A stretch of DNA of 64,000 bases, taken from Amycolatopsis sp. 2-15. GTDB taxonomy: Bacteria > Actinomycetota > Actinomycetes > Mycobacteriales > Pseudonocardiaceae. Made by a program: the position numbers and the translations under genes. A model generated the notes under the pieces. The model had not been told where the DNA came from and did not search any database. It saw only the letters and a list, made by a program, of their open reading frames with translations. Of the stretch, positions 16,401 through 24,922 are shown in pieces (the first letter of the stretch is position 1; the number at the start of each line of letters is the position of its first letter). Location of the stretch: NCBI RefSeq assembly GCF_030285625.1, contig NZ_CP127294.1, positions 8,526,001 through 8,590,000 on the forward strand, given 5' to 3'.

Positions 16401-16961
16401 GTGGACACCGGCCGCAAGCTCCTGCCCCGCGCCGAACGCCGCGCGCAGATCCTCGCCGCGGCGCGCACGGCGTTCGCCCGCGACGGCTACGCGGCCACCA
16501 CGATCGAGCTGGTCGCCCGCGAGGCCGGCGTGACGGCGACGATCATCTACCGCCACTTCGCCGGCAAGCCCGACCTGTACCGCGCCGTCCTCGACGACGT
16601 CCGCGACCGCCTGCGGGCGGCCACGGCGGACCGTCCCGACCCGGTGCGCGCGGCGGTTTCCGCGGCGGCCTCCGACCCGGACGGCTTCCGGCTGCTGTTC
16701 CGCCACGTCGCGCGCGAACCGGAGTTCAGCGAATGGGCGGCCGACTTCCGCTCACGGAGCTCGATGGTGGCCGAATCGGCGCTGCCGGCCGAAATCCCCG
16801 ATCCCGCAGGCCGTTCGTGGGCCGCGGCTCTGCTGACGACCCTCACGGTGGAAACGATCCTCACCTGGCTCGACGCCGGCCGCCCCGCTTCCGAAGAGAC
16901 TGTCGCCACCGCCATCGACGCCGCCTCAGCCGCCTTGATCACCACGATCGGAGCGCCATGA
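16401..16961 (+). CDS. TetR-family regulator
   Basis: The 186-residue protein has an N-terminal TetR domain: RAQILAAARTAFARDGYAATTIELVAREAGVTATIIYRHFAGK. The ligand-binding half is alanine-rich and not diagnostic. GTG at 16401 is the first start after the candidate operator. The stop overlaps the ATG of the methyltransferase gene (ATGA), so the two are co-translated. The regulator likely controls this small operon. Reading frame and domain leave little doubt about the family, but the inducer is unknown. Confidence 0.9.
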   Translation: MDTGRKLLPRAERRAQILAAARTAFARDGYAATTIELVAREAGVTATIIYRHFAGKPDLYRAVLDDVRDRLRAATADRPDPVRAAVSAAASDPDGFRLLFRHVAREPEFSEWAADFRSRSSMVAESALPAEIPDPAGRSWAAALLTTLTVETILTWLDAGRPASEETVATAIDAASAALITTIGAP

Positions 16962-17569
16962 CCTACCACGACGTCGGCCGCTTCGACGCCCGCGCCGACA
17001 CCTACGACAAGTCGGCCATGCAGGGCTTCTTCGGCGCCGTCCACCGTGCAACGCTCTCCTTCGCCGCCACTGGTGCGCCCCGTTCGGTCCTGGACGTGGG
17101 CGCCGGCACCGGCGAACTGCTCGCTCTGGTTCACGGTCGGTTCCCGGATGCTGGTCTGTCCGGTGTGGACCCCGCGGCCCGGATGCTCGCGCGGGCGCGC
17201 GAAAAGCCCTTCCCGGCCACGCTTTCCGCCGGCTCCGTGGAATCCCTCCCCTACCCTTCGGGGAACTTCGACCTGGTGCTGTCCACGATGTCGTTCCACC
17301 ACTGGGCCGACCCCGCCCGGGGCCTCTCGGAAATCCACCGCGTCCTCGCTCCCGGCGGCACGGCGGTCGTGGCCGAGCACTTCACCCGCGGGTGGCTGCG
17401 CTTTGCCGCTCGCCTCCTGCCGAGCCGCAACCGCACGGAAAGCATCGAGGAAGTCGTCACGCTGGCCCACAACGCCGGCCTCGACTTCGCCGGCCAAGCC
17501 ACGGTGTTCCGTTTGGCCGGGCTGCCTTTCGTCACCGCCCTGCGGTTGCGCAAGCCCGGAAACGCCTGA
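16958..17569 (+). CDS. SAM-dependent methyltransferase
   Basis: This 203-residue class I methyltransferase of the UbiE/Methyltransf_11 type has motif I LDVGAGTGEL, a motif II acidic segment GVDPAARML, and the post-II block NFDLVLSTMSFHHWADP. EIHRVLAPGGTAVVAEHF follows. It transfers a methyl group from S-adenosylmethionine to a small molecule that cannot be named from sequence. It is translationally coupled to the preceding TetR gene and ends at a strong bidirectional hairpin. Confidence 0.9.
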   Translation: MTYHDVGRFDARADTYDKSAMQGFFGAVHRATLSFAATGAPRSVLDVGAGTGELLALVHGRFPDAGLSGVDPAARMLARAREKPFPATLSAGSVESLPYPSGNFDLVLSTMSFHHWADPARGLSEIHRVLAPGGTAVVAEHFTRGWLRFAARLLPSRNRTESIEEVVTLAHNAGLDFAGQATVFRLAGLPFVTALRLRKPGNA

Positions 17570-17651
17570 GGGGCGGCACCGAAACGACACCGCCCCTCAG
17601 CACGCGGGTACCCGAAGCTGTGCCGGGTCGGGGCACCGGCACACCTTCGGG
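17566..17651. terminator. Paired bidirectional hairpins
   Basis: CTGAGGGGCGG (17566-17576) pairs perfectly with 17590-17600, overlapping the methyltransferase stop. A second stem of about 15 bp with one mismatch pairs 17612-17626 with 17636-17650, next to the ROK kinase stop. Together they fit a double terminator for the two convergent genes. Confidence 0.75.
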
Positions 17652-17654
17652 CAG

Positions 17655-18545
17655 CTATCCCCCCGTACCCAGCCGCATGGCCAGAGCGACCGCGCCGAGC
17701 AACGACGCGTCCTGGTCGAACCGCGCCGCCACCAGTTCCGGCGGGAACGGCACCGCGCCCGCCAAGCGGTCGCGCAAAACCGGCAGCAGCACATCGGCCG
17801 AGCGCACCAGCCCGCCACCCACGGCGATCCGCGAAGGATCGAACGCGATGGCCAGGTTGGCGACGTGCATGGACAACTCGTCCAACGCCGAGGTGACCAG
17901 TTCCTTCGCCTGCGTGTTCTCCCGAGCCAACGCGAACAGCGAAGCCGCCGTCACCGGACGGCCCAGCAGCTCCGCGGCCCGGCGGCCCAGCCCGCGCCCA
18001 CCGACCGCCTCCTCCAGCGGCGCCGAGCCGCTGGCGAAGCCGTCGGTGTCCTGGGGTGTGAGCAGGTTGTAGCCGATCTCGCCCGCGGCCCCGTTGGCGC
18101 CGGCCAGCACGACCCCGCCGATCAGGACCGCGGCGGCGATGCCGGTGCCCAGCGAGAGGAACACCGCCGGGTCGGCGCCGGCGAGGGTGCCGAACTCCCA
18201 TTCCGCCAGCGCGGCCGCCTTCGCGTCCGTGCCGGTGGCGATGGGGACACCGCCGAACTCGGCCGCGACGAGCGAGCGCAGGTGCAGCTGTTCCCACCCG
18301 GGCACGTTGGGCGCGAGCAGGATCCGGTCCTCCAGGACGATCCCGGGGCTGACGACACCGACCGAGTCGACGCGCGCGCCCTCGTCCGCCGCCAGGGCCT
18401 TGGCCCCGGCGAGCGCGCGCGTCACCACCTGCTCGGCCCCCGCCTCGGCGTCGGTGTCCAGCCGGCGCGTGGCCAGCAGGGTTCCGGCGTCGTCGGCGAG
18501 CCCCAGCGCCACTTTCGTGCCGCCGAAGTCGATACCCAGGATCAC
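17655..18545 (-). CDS. ROK-family sugar kinase
   Basis: The 296-residue protein shows the ROK/actin-like ATPase pattern: phosphate loop ILGIDFGGTKVALGL, the second motif FLSLGTGIAAAVL, GANGAAGEIGY, and adenosine-binding IAVGGGLVRSADVLLP. The catalytic aspartate lies in GTDAKAAALAE. The usual ROK zinc motif (CxCGxxGCxE) is absent after GEIGY. The gene is the last of an operon with a secreted glucosaminidase-like enzyme and a permease, so glucosamine phosphorylation is the likely role. GTG at 18545 overlaps the stop of the GH2 gene (GTGA). Confidence 0.88.
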   Translation of the reverse strand: MILGIDFGGTKVALGLADDAGTLLATRRLDTDAEAGAEQVVTRALAGAKALAADEGARVDSVGVVSPGIVLEDRILLAPNVPGWEQLHLRSLVAAEFGGVPIATGTDAKAAALAEWEFGTLAGADPAVFLSLGTGIAAAVLIGGVVLAGANGAAGEIGYNLLTPQDTDGFASGSAPLEEAVGGRGLGRRAAELLGRPVTAASLFALARENTQAKELVTSALDELSMHVANLAIAFDPSRIAVGGGLVRSADVLLPVLRDRLAGAVPFPPELVAARFDQDASLLGAVALAMRLGTGG

Positions 18546-21457
18546 TCGCGAGTCCCCTCGATCGCCGGCGGGCGGACGGCGTAGCCGCCGTGGTGACCGC
18601 GGGAAGCGGGCACGACCACGTTGCCGGTGTTGAAGCCGTCGACCGTGATCACGGCGGGTGCGCCGTGCAGGTCGGCGGAGCGGTAGGTCACCGTCAGCGT
18701 CTGCGACTCGCCGGGCCACAGCGTGATGTCGTTGTCGCTCCAGGTCGCCGCGGCGAGCTGACTGTCGCCGGACGCGACACCACCGGAAGCGGTGCCCCGG
18801 CGGACGTCGGCCCGCAGGAAGAACCCGACGGACGGCGTCTTCGACGTGTTGGTCACCGTCACCGTGGTCGCCGTGTCGGCCCCATCCGGACCCGCCACGT
18901 GCTTCGTCGAGCTCTCGACACCGATCTGCGCCTTCGGCAGGTCGCGCAGTGCCGACATGTCGCTGTACTGGCTGAGCGTCGCCTGCGGCTCGCCCAGGGT
19001 CTTGTTCCAGTCGACGACGTCCTTCTGCGTGGAGAGCCAGTAGACGTTGCGGTCCACGACCTTCCCGCCCTGGGTCACCTGCAGCTCCACGAAGTACACC
19101 TGGGCCTTGGCCGGTGCCTTCGTCTCGGCCGGCACCTTCGGCTCGAGCAACCCGGTGACGACGCCCTGCGCGTTCAGCGTCACGTTCTTCGCCGTCTGGT
19201 CGTCGAGCACCTTGCCCGCGGTGTCGTAGACCTTGGCCTGCACCGAAACGCCCGCCTGCGTGCCGCCGCCGAGGTTGGCCACGGTCACGGAACCGTTGTC
19301 GTAGCCGTAGATCGCGTGCAGCGGCTCGTTGGCCTTCTTGGCGCCGAAGAACGCGCCCGGCTGGTCACCGTCGTCGTTGTAGAGCGACCACAGCAGCGTC
19401 GGCCAGCCCTTGTTCAGCTGCCAGTACACGACCCCGGTCGACGGGTTGTCCTTGTCCGTCGAGTGCGCGATGAACGACTCGAACTGCGAACGGGTGTTCT
19501 CGTAGTTCGCGACCTGCGCGGACTCCACATAGGACTCCAGCGAGGTCCACTTGCCGTAGCGCTGGGCGATGGAGTTGTCCAAGGTGTACAGCGTGCCGAA
19601 CGCGTAACCGCCGTGGTCGGGCTCGAAATTGGCGTGGTACTGGTTGTACGCCGGGTCCTGCCACAGCTTCGCCTGCTCCTCGGGCGAGAGGAACCGTTTG
19701 ATCGAGTCCAAAGTGGGCACGGTGTGCCCGGCGCTCTGCTCGCTCGCGAAGCCCCACGAGCCACCCGCGTTGGTGCGACTGGAGTCACCGGAGTCGAAGT
19801 GCGACGTGTCGTACCAGTAGGCCGGCGGGACCCAGTCGTACGGGCCTTCCTTCTCACCGGAAACACCGAGCGTCGGGGTGCTCTTGTACTCCGCCGAGGC
19901 GATCACCGGCACCTGGAAATCGGCTTCCTTGAACGCGGCCAGCGTCTCGGACTCCTGGCGCGCGACGGGTTCGTTGTCGCTCCAGCCGTAGTTGAACACG
20001 CTCGGGTGGTTGCGCTCGCGCTGCGCGATCGAGTACGCGGAGTCGTGCATGATCCGGTAGTCGCGATCGGTGAGCTTCGAGGCGTCCTCGGGCTGCCAGG
20101 CGTCACAGCACAGGAAGCCGCCGATCACCAGCAGGCCCGCTCGGTCGGCCTGGTCGTAGAAGTCCTGCGGCATGTCGTGGCCTTCGAGCCGCACACCGGA
20201 CAGGCCCATGTTCTTGATCAGCGCGATCTGGTGCGCGGTGTCGGCCTTGTCGTAGCGCAGGAACAGGTCCGGCGCGAAACCGCCGCCGCGGAACACGAAG
20301 TCCTTGCCGTTCACCGCGAACAGCCGCGAGCCCTGCGGCAGCGGCGCCGACTTGCCGACGAGCTTCGAGGTCACCGTGCGGATGCCGAAGGTGTCTGACG
20401 AAGACGTCGACACGACGCCGCCCTGGGCCACCGAGGTGTCCAAAGTGTACAGCGGCTGCGCACCCATCGAGTACGGCCACCACACCTGCGGCTTGCGGAT
20501 CTTCAGCGCCGCGAACTTCGCCGGCGTGAACATCACCGTCTGCTTGGCGTCTGCCGCCACCGTCACGCTCTGCCTGACCACGATCGGCCCGCCCGACGGC
20601 GGGTTCACCGTGGCCGTGACGTCACCGGTCTGCGCCGAGCCGGCATTGTTGGTGACGTCGACCTTCACCGTCAGCGAGGACGTGGACAGGTCCGCCGCGT
20701 TGTCCTGCACCACGTGTGCGTTGTCGCCGGTGAGCGCGTCGGACAGCTGCAGGGTCGGCGGATACTGGATGCCGGTGTTGTTGTCCGGCGGGATCTGGCC
20801 CCAATCGACCTGGTCGAGCGTGTACATCGTGAGCGGGTTGTTCGGGTAGACCTTGATCGCCAGGGTGTTCTTGCCCTGCTTCAGCAGCTTGGTCACGTCG
20901 AAGGTGTGGCCGGCCAACGCACCGCTCACCACGTCCTTGCCCGCCACCAGCGTGCCGTTGACCCACACGTCACCCTCGCCGACGATGCCCGGGATCGTGA
21001 GCTTACCGTTCTTGCCCTTGGCGAACCCGGGGTCGAAGTCCGTGCGGTACCACCACGGGTCGGCGAACGGCTTCGTGGTCACGGGGCCGAGCTTGTCGAC
21101 ATACCCGAAGCACTTGCGCATGTTGTCGGAGTAGAAGACGTCAGGGCACTTGCCGTTCTGCACCAGCGCGTTGATCTCCGTGCCCGGCGCGCCCGCGTCA
21201 TCGGCCTTGACCGGCAGCCAGCCCTTCGTCGAGTACCCGGGCTGCGAAACGCGGTCACCGCCGTCCTTCACACTCGCGGTGGTGAGCACCTGCCAGCCCG
21301 ACGTGCCGATGGTGGACAGCCCCTGCTCATGCGGAGCGTGGTGCTGGGGCGACGGCGACGCGGCGGGCGCCTGGGCCGACGCCGTCGCGCTCACCACCCC
21401 GGGGACCAGGATCAGCGCGGCGGCCGCCGCGATCCCGGCGACGAGCGGTTTCCTCAT
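18542..21457 (-). CDS. Secreted GH2 exo-beta-D-glucosaminidase-like enzyme
   Basis: This 971-residue glycoside hydrolase begins with a Sec signal (MRKPLVAGIAAAAALILVPG, AxA cleavage near residue 28). The GH2 order is sugar-binding domain (WWYRTDFDPG), immunoglobulin-like domain, TIM barrel and beta-sandwich tail. The acid/base region is NYGWSDNEP and the nucleophile region is GSWGFASEQSAG. Both are as in CsxA, the exo-chitosanase of Amycolatopsis, rather than beta-galactosidases. It should release glucosamine from chitosan oligomers outside the cell. The gene is coupled by ATGA to the permease gene upstream and by GTGA to the ROK kinase downstream. Confidence 0.88.
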   Translation of the reverse strand: MRKPLVAGIAAAAALILVPGVVSATASAQAPAASPSPQHHAPHEQGLSTIGTSGWQVLTTASVKDGGDRVSQPGYSTKGWLPVKADDAGAPGTEINALVQNGKCPDVFYSDNMRKCFGYVDKLGPVTTKPFADPWWYRTDFDPGFAKGKNGKLTIPGIVGEGDVWVNGTLVAGKDVVSGALAGHTFDVTKLLKQGKNTLAIKVYPNNPLTMYTLDQVDWGQIPPDNNTGIQYPPTLQLSDALTGDNAHVVQDNAADLSTSSLTVKVDVTNNAGSAQTGDVTATVNPPSGGPIVVRQSVTVAADAKQTVMFTPAKFAALKIRKPQVWWPYSMGAQPLYTLDTSVAQGGVVSTSSSDTFGIRTVTSKLVGKSAPLPQGSRLFAVNGKDFVFRGGGFAPDLFLRYDKADTAHQIALIKNMGLSGVRLEGHDMPQDFYDQADRAGLLVIGGFLCCDAWQPEDASKLTDRDYRIMHDSAYSIAQRERNHPSVFNYGWSDNEPVARQESETLAAFKEADFQVPVIASAEYKSTPTLGVSGEKEGPYDWVPPAYWYDTSHFDSGDSSRTNAGGSWGFASEQSAGHTVPTLDSIKRFLSPEEQAKLWQDPAYNQYHANFEPDHGGYAFGTLYTLDNSIAQRYGKWTSLESYVESAQVANYENTRSQFESFIAHSTDKDNPSTGVVYWQLNKGWPTLLWSLYNDDGDQPGAFFGAKKANEPLHAIYGYDNGSVTVANLGGGTQAGVSVQAKVYDTAGKVLDDQTAKNVTLNAQGVVTGLLEPKVPAETKAPAKAQVYFVELQVTQGGKVVDRNVYWLSTQKDVVDWNKTLGEPQATLSQYSDMSALRDLPKAQIGVESSTKHVAGPDGADTATTVTVTNTSKTPSVGFFLRADVRRGTASGGVASGDSQLAAATWSDNDITLWPGESQTLTVTYRSADLHGAPAVITVDGFNTGNVVVPASRGHHGGYAVRPPAIEGTRE

Positions 21458-22905
21458 GCCTCAAGCCCCTCTTCGGTCGACTTCTGCGCGAGGACGAACT
21501 CCTCGCGGATCTCCTTCGGCCCGAACGGCCACGTCTTCTCCGCCGCCGCGTAGATTCCGAATGCGACGACGCCGAGCACGATCCACGCCACCGAGAGGAT
21601 GATCGAGAGCGTCGTGGCGGAAATGTAGATGTACACCCAGCCGGCGAGCGCGATGATCGTCGGGATCGGGTAGAGGAACTGGCGATACGGCCGCTTCAGC
21701 GCCGGCTGGCGGCGGCGCAGTACCCAGATCGCGGCGACCTGCGCCAGCGACTGGATGATCACCAGCACCGTCACCGCCGCGTTGATCACGTCGGTCAGGG
21801 TGAACAGCGAGCCGATCGCGGTGATCACGCCCATCGTCAGCACGCCGGCGGTCGGCAGGTTCAGCTTCGGGTGCAGCTTGGCGAACACCGGCAGGAACAC
21901 CTTGTCGCGCGCGGCTTCGAACGGCACGCGCGAGCCGCCGAGCAGACCAGCGAAGACCGAGCCGATCGCGGCGATGATGATGAAGACCGTGATCACCTTC
22001 GCGGTGACCGTGCCCCACGCCTGCTCCAGCACGGTGGAGGCGACCGACGTCGCGTTCTTCAGCTGGTCGAGCGGGATCGAGCCGAGCACGCCGACCTGCA
22101 GCAGGAAGTAGAGCGTCATGATGCCGAGGATCGAGAAGATGATCGACCGCGGGATCGTGCGGCCCGGGTTGCGGACCTCACCGCCGAGGTAGGCGGTGGT
22201 GTTGTAGCCGAGGTAGTCGTAGATCGCGATCACGAGGCCGGCACCGAGGCCGCCCCAGAACGCACCGCCCGAGCCGAACGCACCGGGCGTGAAGGCGAAC
22301 GCCTGGCCGCCGCTGAAGTGCGAGAAGGCCGCGACGATCACCGTGAACACGGCGAAGAGCATGATCATGAACAGCACGGTGGTGAGCTTGCTGATCTGGC
22401 CGATGCGCCGAAAGAGCGCCAGCACGATCACGGCGATGATGACGATGCCGATGATCTTGCCCAGCGGTGTCACGCCACCGTCGTCGACCACACCCGGGAT
22501 GAGGTACCCGAGGTACTGGACGAGACCGATGATGCCCGTGGACATGATCAGCGGGATGAACAGCACGGCGCTCCAGGCGAACAGGAACGGCATCAGCCGC
22601 CCGGTGCGGTACTGGAAGGCTTCGCGGAGGTAGATGTAGGTGCCGCCGGCGCCGGGCAGCGCCGCGCCGAGCTCGGCCCACACGAGACCGTCGGCCAGCG
22701 CGATGATCGCGCCGATGATCCAGCCGAACATCGCCTGGGGGCCGCCCATCGTGGCGACCATCGCCGGGATGGTCACGAACGGGCCGATCCCGCACATCTG
22801 CGTCATGTTGATCGCGGTCGCCTGCAGCGGCCCGATCTTGCGTTCGAGACCGGTCCGTGGAAGATCCGCCGTTCCGGAACCCCCCGAACGGGTGGGTGAG
22901 CTCAC
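21454..22905 (-). CDS. APC-superfamily permease
   Basis: This 483-residue membrane protein of about 12 helices belongs to the amino acid-polyamine-organocation family. An N-terminal LQATAINMTQMCGIGPFVTIP (helix 1 unwound Gly segment) and GLVWAELGAALPGAGGTYIYLREAF are its signature. It is first in an operon with an exo-glucosaminidase and a ROK kinase, so it may import glucosamine or a chitosan breakdown product. That would be unusual for this family and is inferred from context only. GTG at 22905 is preceded by GGAGG. A palindromic operator lies at 22925-22943. Confidence 0.88.
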   Translation of the reverse strand: MSSPTRSGGSGTADLPRTGLERKIGPLQATAINMTQMCGIGPFVTIPAMVATMGGPQAMFGWIIGAIIALADGLVWAELGAALPGAGGTYIYLREAFQYRTGRLMPFLFAWSAVLFIPLIMSTGIIGLVQYLGYLIPGVVDDGGVTPLGKIIGIVIIAVIVLALFRRIGQISKLTTVLFMIMLFAVFTVIVAAFSHFSGGQAFAFTPGAFGSGGAFWGGLGAGLVIAIYDYLGYNTTAYLGGEVRNPGRTIPRSIIFSILGIMTLYFLLQVGVLGSIPLDQLKNATSVASTVLEQAWGTVTAKVITVFIIIAAIGSVFAGLLGGSRVPFEAARDKVFLPVFAKLHPKLNLPTAGVLTMGVITAIGSLFTLTDVINAAVTVLVIIQSLAQVAAIWVLRRRQPALKRPYRQFLYPIPTIIALAGWVYIYISATTLSIILSVAWIVLGVVAFGIYAAAEKTWPFGPKEIREEFVLAQKSTEEGLEA

Positions 22906-22924
22906 GTCGTGCCTCCATCCAATA

Positions 22925-22943
22925 GTTAGTAAAGGTTCTTAAC
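22925..22943. promoter_or_regulatory. Candidate ROK-repressor operator
   Basis: GTTAGTAA-AGG-TTCTTAAC is an imperfect palindrome (6 of 8 half-site positions match) in a sharply AT-rich island between divergent genes for an APC permease and a ROK regulator. Its GTTA...TAAC design resembles operators of ROK repressors in actinomycetes, including those controlling chitosanase genes. It lies 20 bases upstream of the permease start. Confidence 0.6.
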
Positions 22944-22981
22944 ATAAGATTTGCGGGGTCGGAAGAGCCGCGTTCGTAAAG

Positions 22982-24067
22982 TTGCCGAAACGGCGAAGGG
23001 CGAGCATGGCGCTGCTCGATCTGGAGCAGGGCGGATTGGTCCGGGCCACCGGCCACAGCCCGTCGGGGCCGGGGCGCGCCGCCGTCGTCTACCGCGTGGC
23101 GCCCGAGTCCGGGCACGTCGTGGGCGTGGACATCGGCCGGCGTTCGATTCGCGTAGCCGTCGCCGATCTGGACGGGAGCATCGTCGCGCGGCACGACGAG
23201 CCGAACCGGTGCCGTTCGGGCAGTGCGCTCATCCACACCGTCGGCGACGCGGTGGGCCGAGCCGTCGCGTCGGCTGGTTTGGCGCCGGCCGAAGTGGCGG
23301 CCACCGTGGTCGGCACGCCGGGCGTTCCGGACGCGCGCACCGGAACCGTGCACCGAGCGCCGAACCTGCCGGGGTGGGAGCGCAAGGGGCTGCTGCACTC
23401 GCTGGCCGAACGGCTGCGCGCGCACGGTTCGGACCTCGTGGTGGAGAACGACGCGAATCTGTGCGCCGTCGGCGAGCACGCGCTGGGCGCGGCGCTCCGT
23501 GTCGACGTGCTGGTGTACCTCACGGTGGGCACCGGCGTCGGGATGGGCGTGCTGGTCGGCGGGAAGCTGTTCCGGGGCGCGCACGGAGCGGCGGGCGAGA
23601 TCGCCGACCTGCCGGCGGGCGCCCGCGCTTCCGGGGCGCGCGCTCACCGGCCGGGGCCGATGGAGGACATCGCTTCGGCGCACGCGATCGTCGCGCGGTG
23701 CCGCACGCTGGGCTTGTCCGCGCGGAGCGCCCGGGAGGTCTTCCTGTCCGCCGCGGACGGGGATCCGGTGGCGCTGCGCGTGGTCGAGGAGGAGGCCGCG
23801 CACCTGGCACACGTGGTGGCCGCGGTGACGGCCGTGCTTGATCCCGGGCTCATCGTGCTGGGCGGCGGGATCGGGAGCAACGCGGCGCTGCTCGCCGCGC
23901 CGATGCGGCGCGCCTTGGCCGCGACGACGGCGTTCGCCCCCGAGATCGTCGCCGGGCAGCTGGGGCCGGAGGCCGTGCTGGCGAGCGCGGTGACGACGGC
24001 GCTGGGCACGGCGCGGGAGCTGGCGTTCGAGCGCCGCGAGCCGAGGCGGACGGCCGCGCGCGCCTGA
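22982..24067 (+). CDS. ROK-family regulator with truncated wHTH
   Basis: The protein of about 361 residues has a complete ROK domain (GVDIGRRSIRVAVADLDG, END in VVENDANLCAVGE, LTVGTGVGMGVLVGG, LIVLGGGIGSN). In front of it is only the last third of the winged helix: MALLDLEQGGLVRATG, then GPGRAAVVYRV. The first two helices normally found in ROK repressors (about 50 residues) are missing. The frame is closed by a TAA at 22940. The phosphate loop is DIGRRS instead of DxGGT, and no zinc cysteines are seen, so it is not a kinase. TTG at 22982 or ATG at 23007 may be the start. It is divergent from the amino-sugar operon. Confidence 0.8.
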   Translation: MPKRRRASMALLDLEQGGLVRATGHSPSGPGRAAVVYRVAPESGHVVGVDIGRRSIRVAVADLDGSIVARHDEPNRCRSGSALIHTVGDAVGRAVASAGLAPAEVAATVVGTPGVPDARTGTVHRAPNLPGWERKGLLHSLAERLRAHGSDLVVENDANLCAVGEHALGAALRVDVLVYLTVGTGVGMGVLVGGKLFRGAHGAAGEIADLPAGARASGARAHRPGPMEDIASAHAIVARCRTLGLSARSAREVFLSAADGDPVALRVVEEEAAHLAHVVAAVTAVLDPGLIVLGGGIGSNAALLAAPMRRALAATTAFAPEIVAGQLGPEAVLASAVTTALGTARELAFERREPRRTAARA

Positions 24068-24070
24068 GCG

Positions 24071-24718
24071 TCACTTCGCGGCGGCTTCGACGATCGTCAG
24101 GAGGTCTTCGAGGTCTTTCGCGAACTCGGCGTCGCGGTCGACGTGGTGCGGCAGCGGGCCGAGACGGTGGTGCGCGGGCAGGTCGGCGGGGCCGAGCTCG
24201 ACGCGGCGCGAGCGGGCGAGGCGGGCGCTCGCGGCGAACCGGCCTTCGACCTCCGAGAGGACGTAGCCGAGGACGAACGTGGACAGCAGGCGTTCCAGGC
24301 GCGGGACCTCGGCTTCGGGCACGCCCGCGTCCAGCAGGGCTTGGTATACGCGTTCGGCCGGGAGAAGGGACTGCTCGTTCGCCGCCGGACGGGTGAACAG
24401 GAGCCCGGCCACGGCGGGGTGCTCGCGCGCGACCGCCCGCGCTCCCCCGGCCAGTTCACGCAATCGGGTGAAGGGGTCGAGGTCCGGGGCAGGCGTGGGC
24501 AGCAGGGTGAGCAGGTGGGCGGCGAGGCCGTCGAGAAGGTCGTCCTTGCTGCGGAAGTAGCCGTACAGCGCCATGGGCGTGAGGCCGAGCCGGGCGGCGA
24601 GGCCGCGCATCGACAGGGCGCGCAGGCCACGTTCGGCCGCCAGCTCCAGAGCCGCGCCCACGATCTCGGACCGCCGGGCGGTCTTGAGTCTGCGCACCCC
24701 GCGGAGTCTGCACCGCAT
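24071..24718 (-). CDS. TetR-family regulator
   Basis: This regulator of about 215 residues has the TetR N-terminal domain KTARRSEIVGAALELAAERGLRALSMRGLAARLGLTPMALYGYFRSKDDLL and a C-terminal domain of the TetR_C type (LLSTFVLGYVLSEVEGRFA), often seen in regulators of drug resistance. ATG at 24718 is chosen because a perfect palindrome lies 9 bases upstream, so a longer frame would place the operator inside the gene. It converges with the ROK regulator, 3 bp away. Confidence 0.88.
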   Translation of the reverse strand: MRCRLRGVRRLKTARRSEIVGAALELAAERGLRALSMRGLAARLGLTPMALYGYFRSKDDLLDGLAAHLLTLLPTPAPDLDPFTRLRELAGGARAVAREHPAVAGLLFTRPAANEQSLLPAERVYQALLDAGVPEAEVPRLERLLSTFVLGYVLSEVEGRFAASARLARSRRVELGPADLPAHHRLGPLPHHVDRDAEFAKDLEDLLTIVEAAAK

Positions 24719-24726
24719 ACCCGCGA

Positions 24727-24741
24727 GTCTACGGCGTAGAC
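24727..24741. promoter_or_regulatory. TetR operator
   Basis: GTCTACG-G-CGTAGAC is a perfect 15-bp palindrome immediately upstream of the TetR start codon at 24718. It is the natural autoregulatory site. Its closeness to the start suggests a very short leader or leaderless transcript. Confidence 0.75.
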
Positions 24742-24922
24742 CACGCACCGGAACCCGATCGAGCGACAGAGCGCAGCCAGAACGTGGTCCGCACTGTCCA
24801 CAGTGGTCTCTGGACCCGGACGATGAACGGGGTTCACCCCGGCGTGCCGCGGAGGCGGTTGGCGATCGCGATCACCGACCCCATATCGTTGCGCGGCAGC
24901 CATTCGGAGGTGGAACGCGAAC

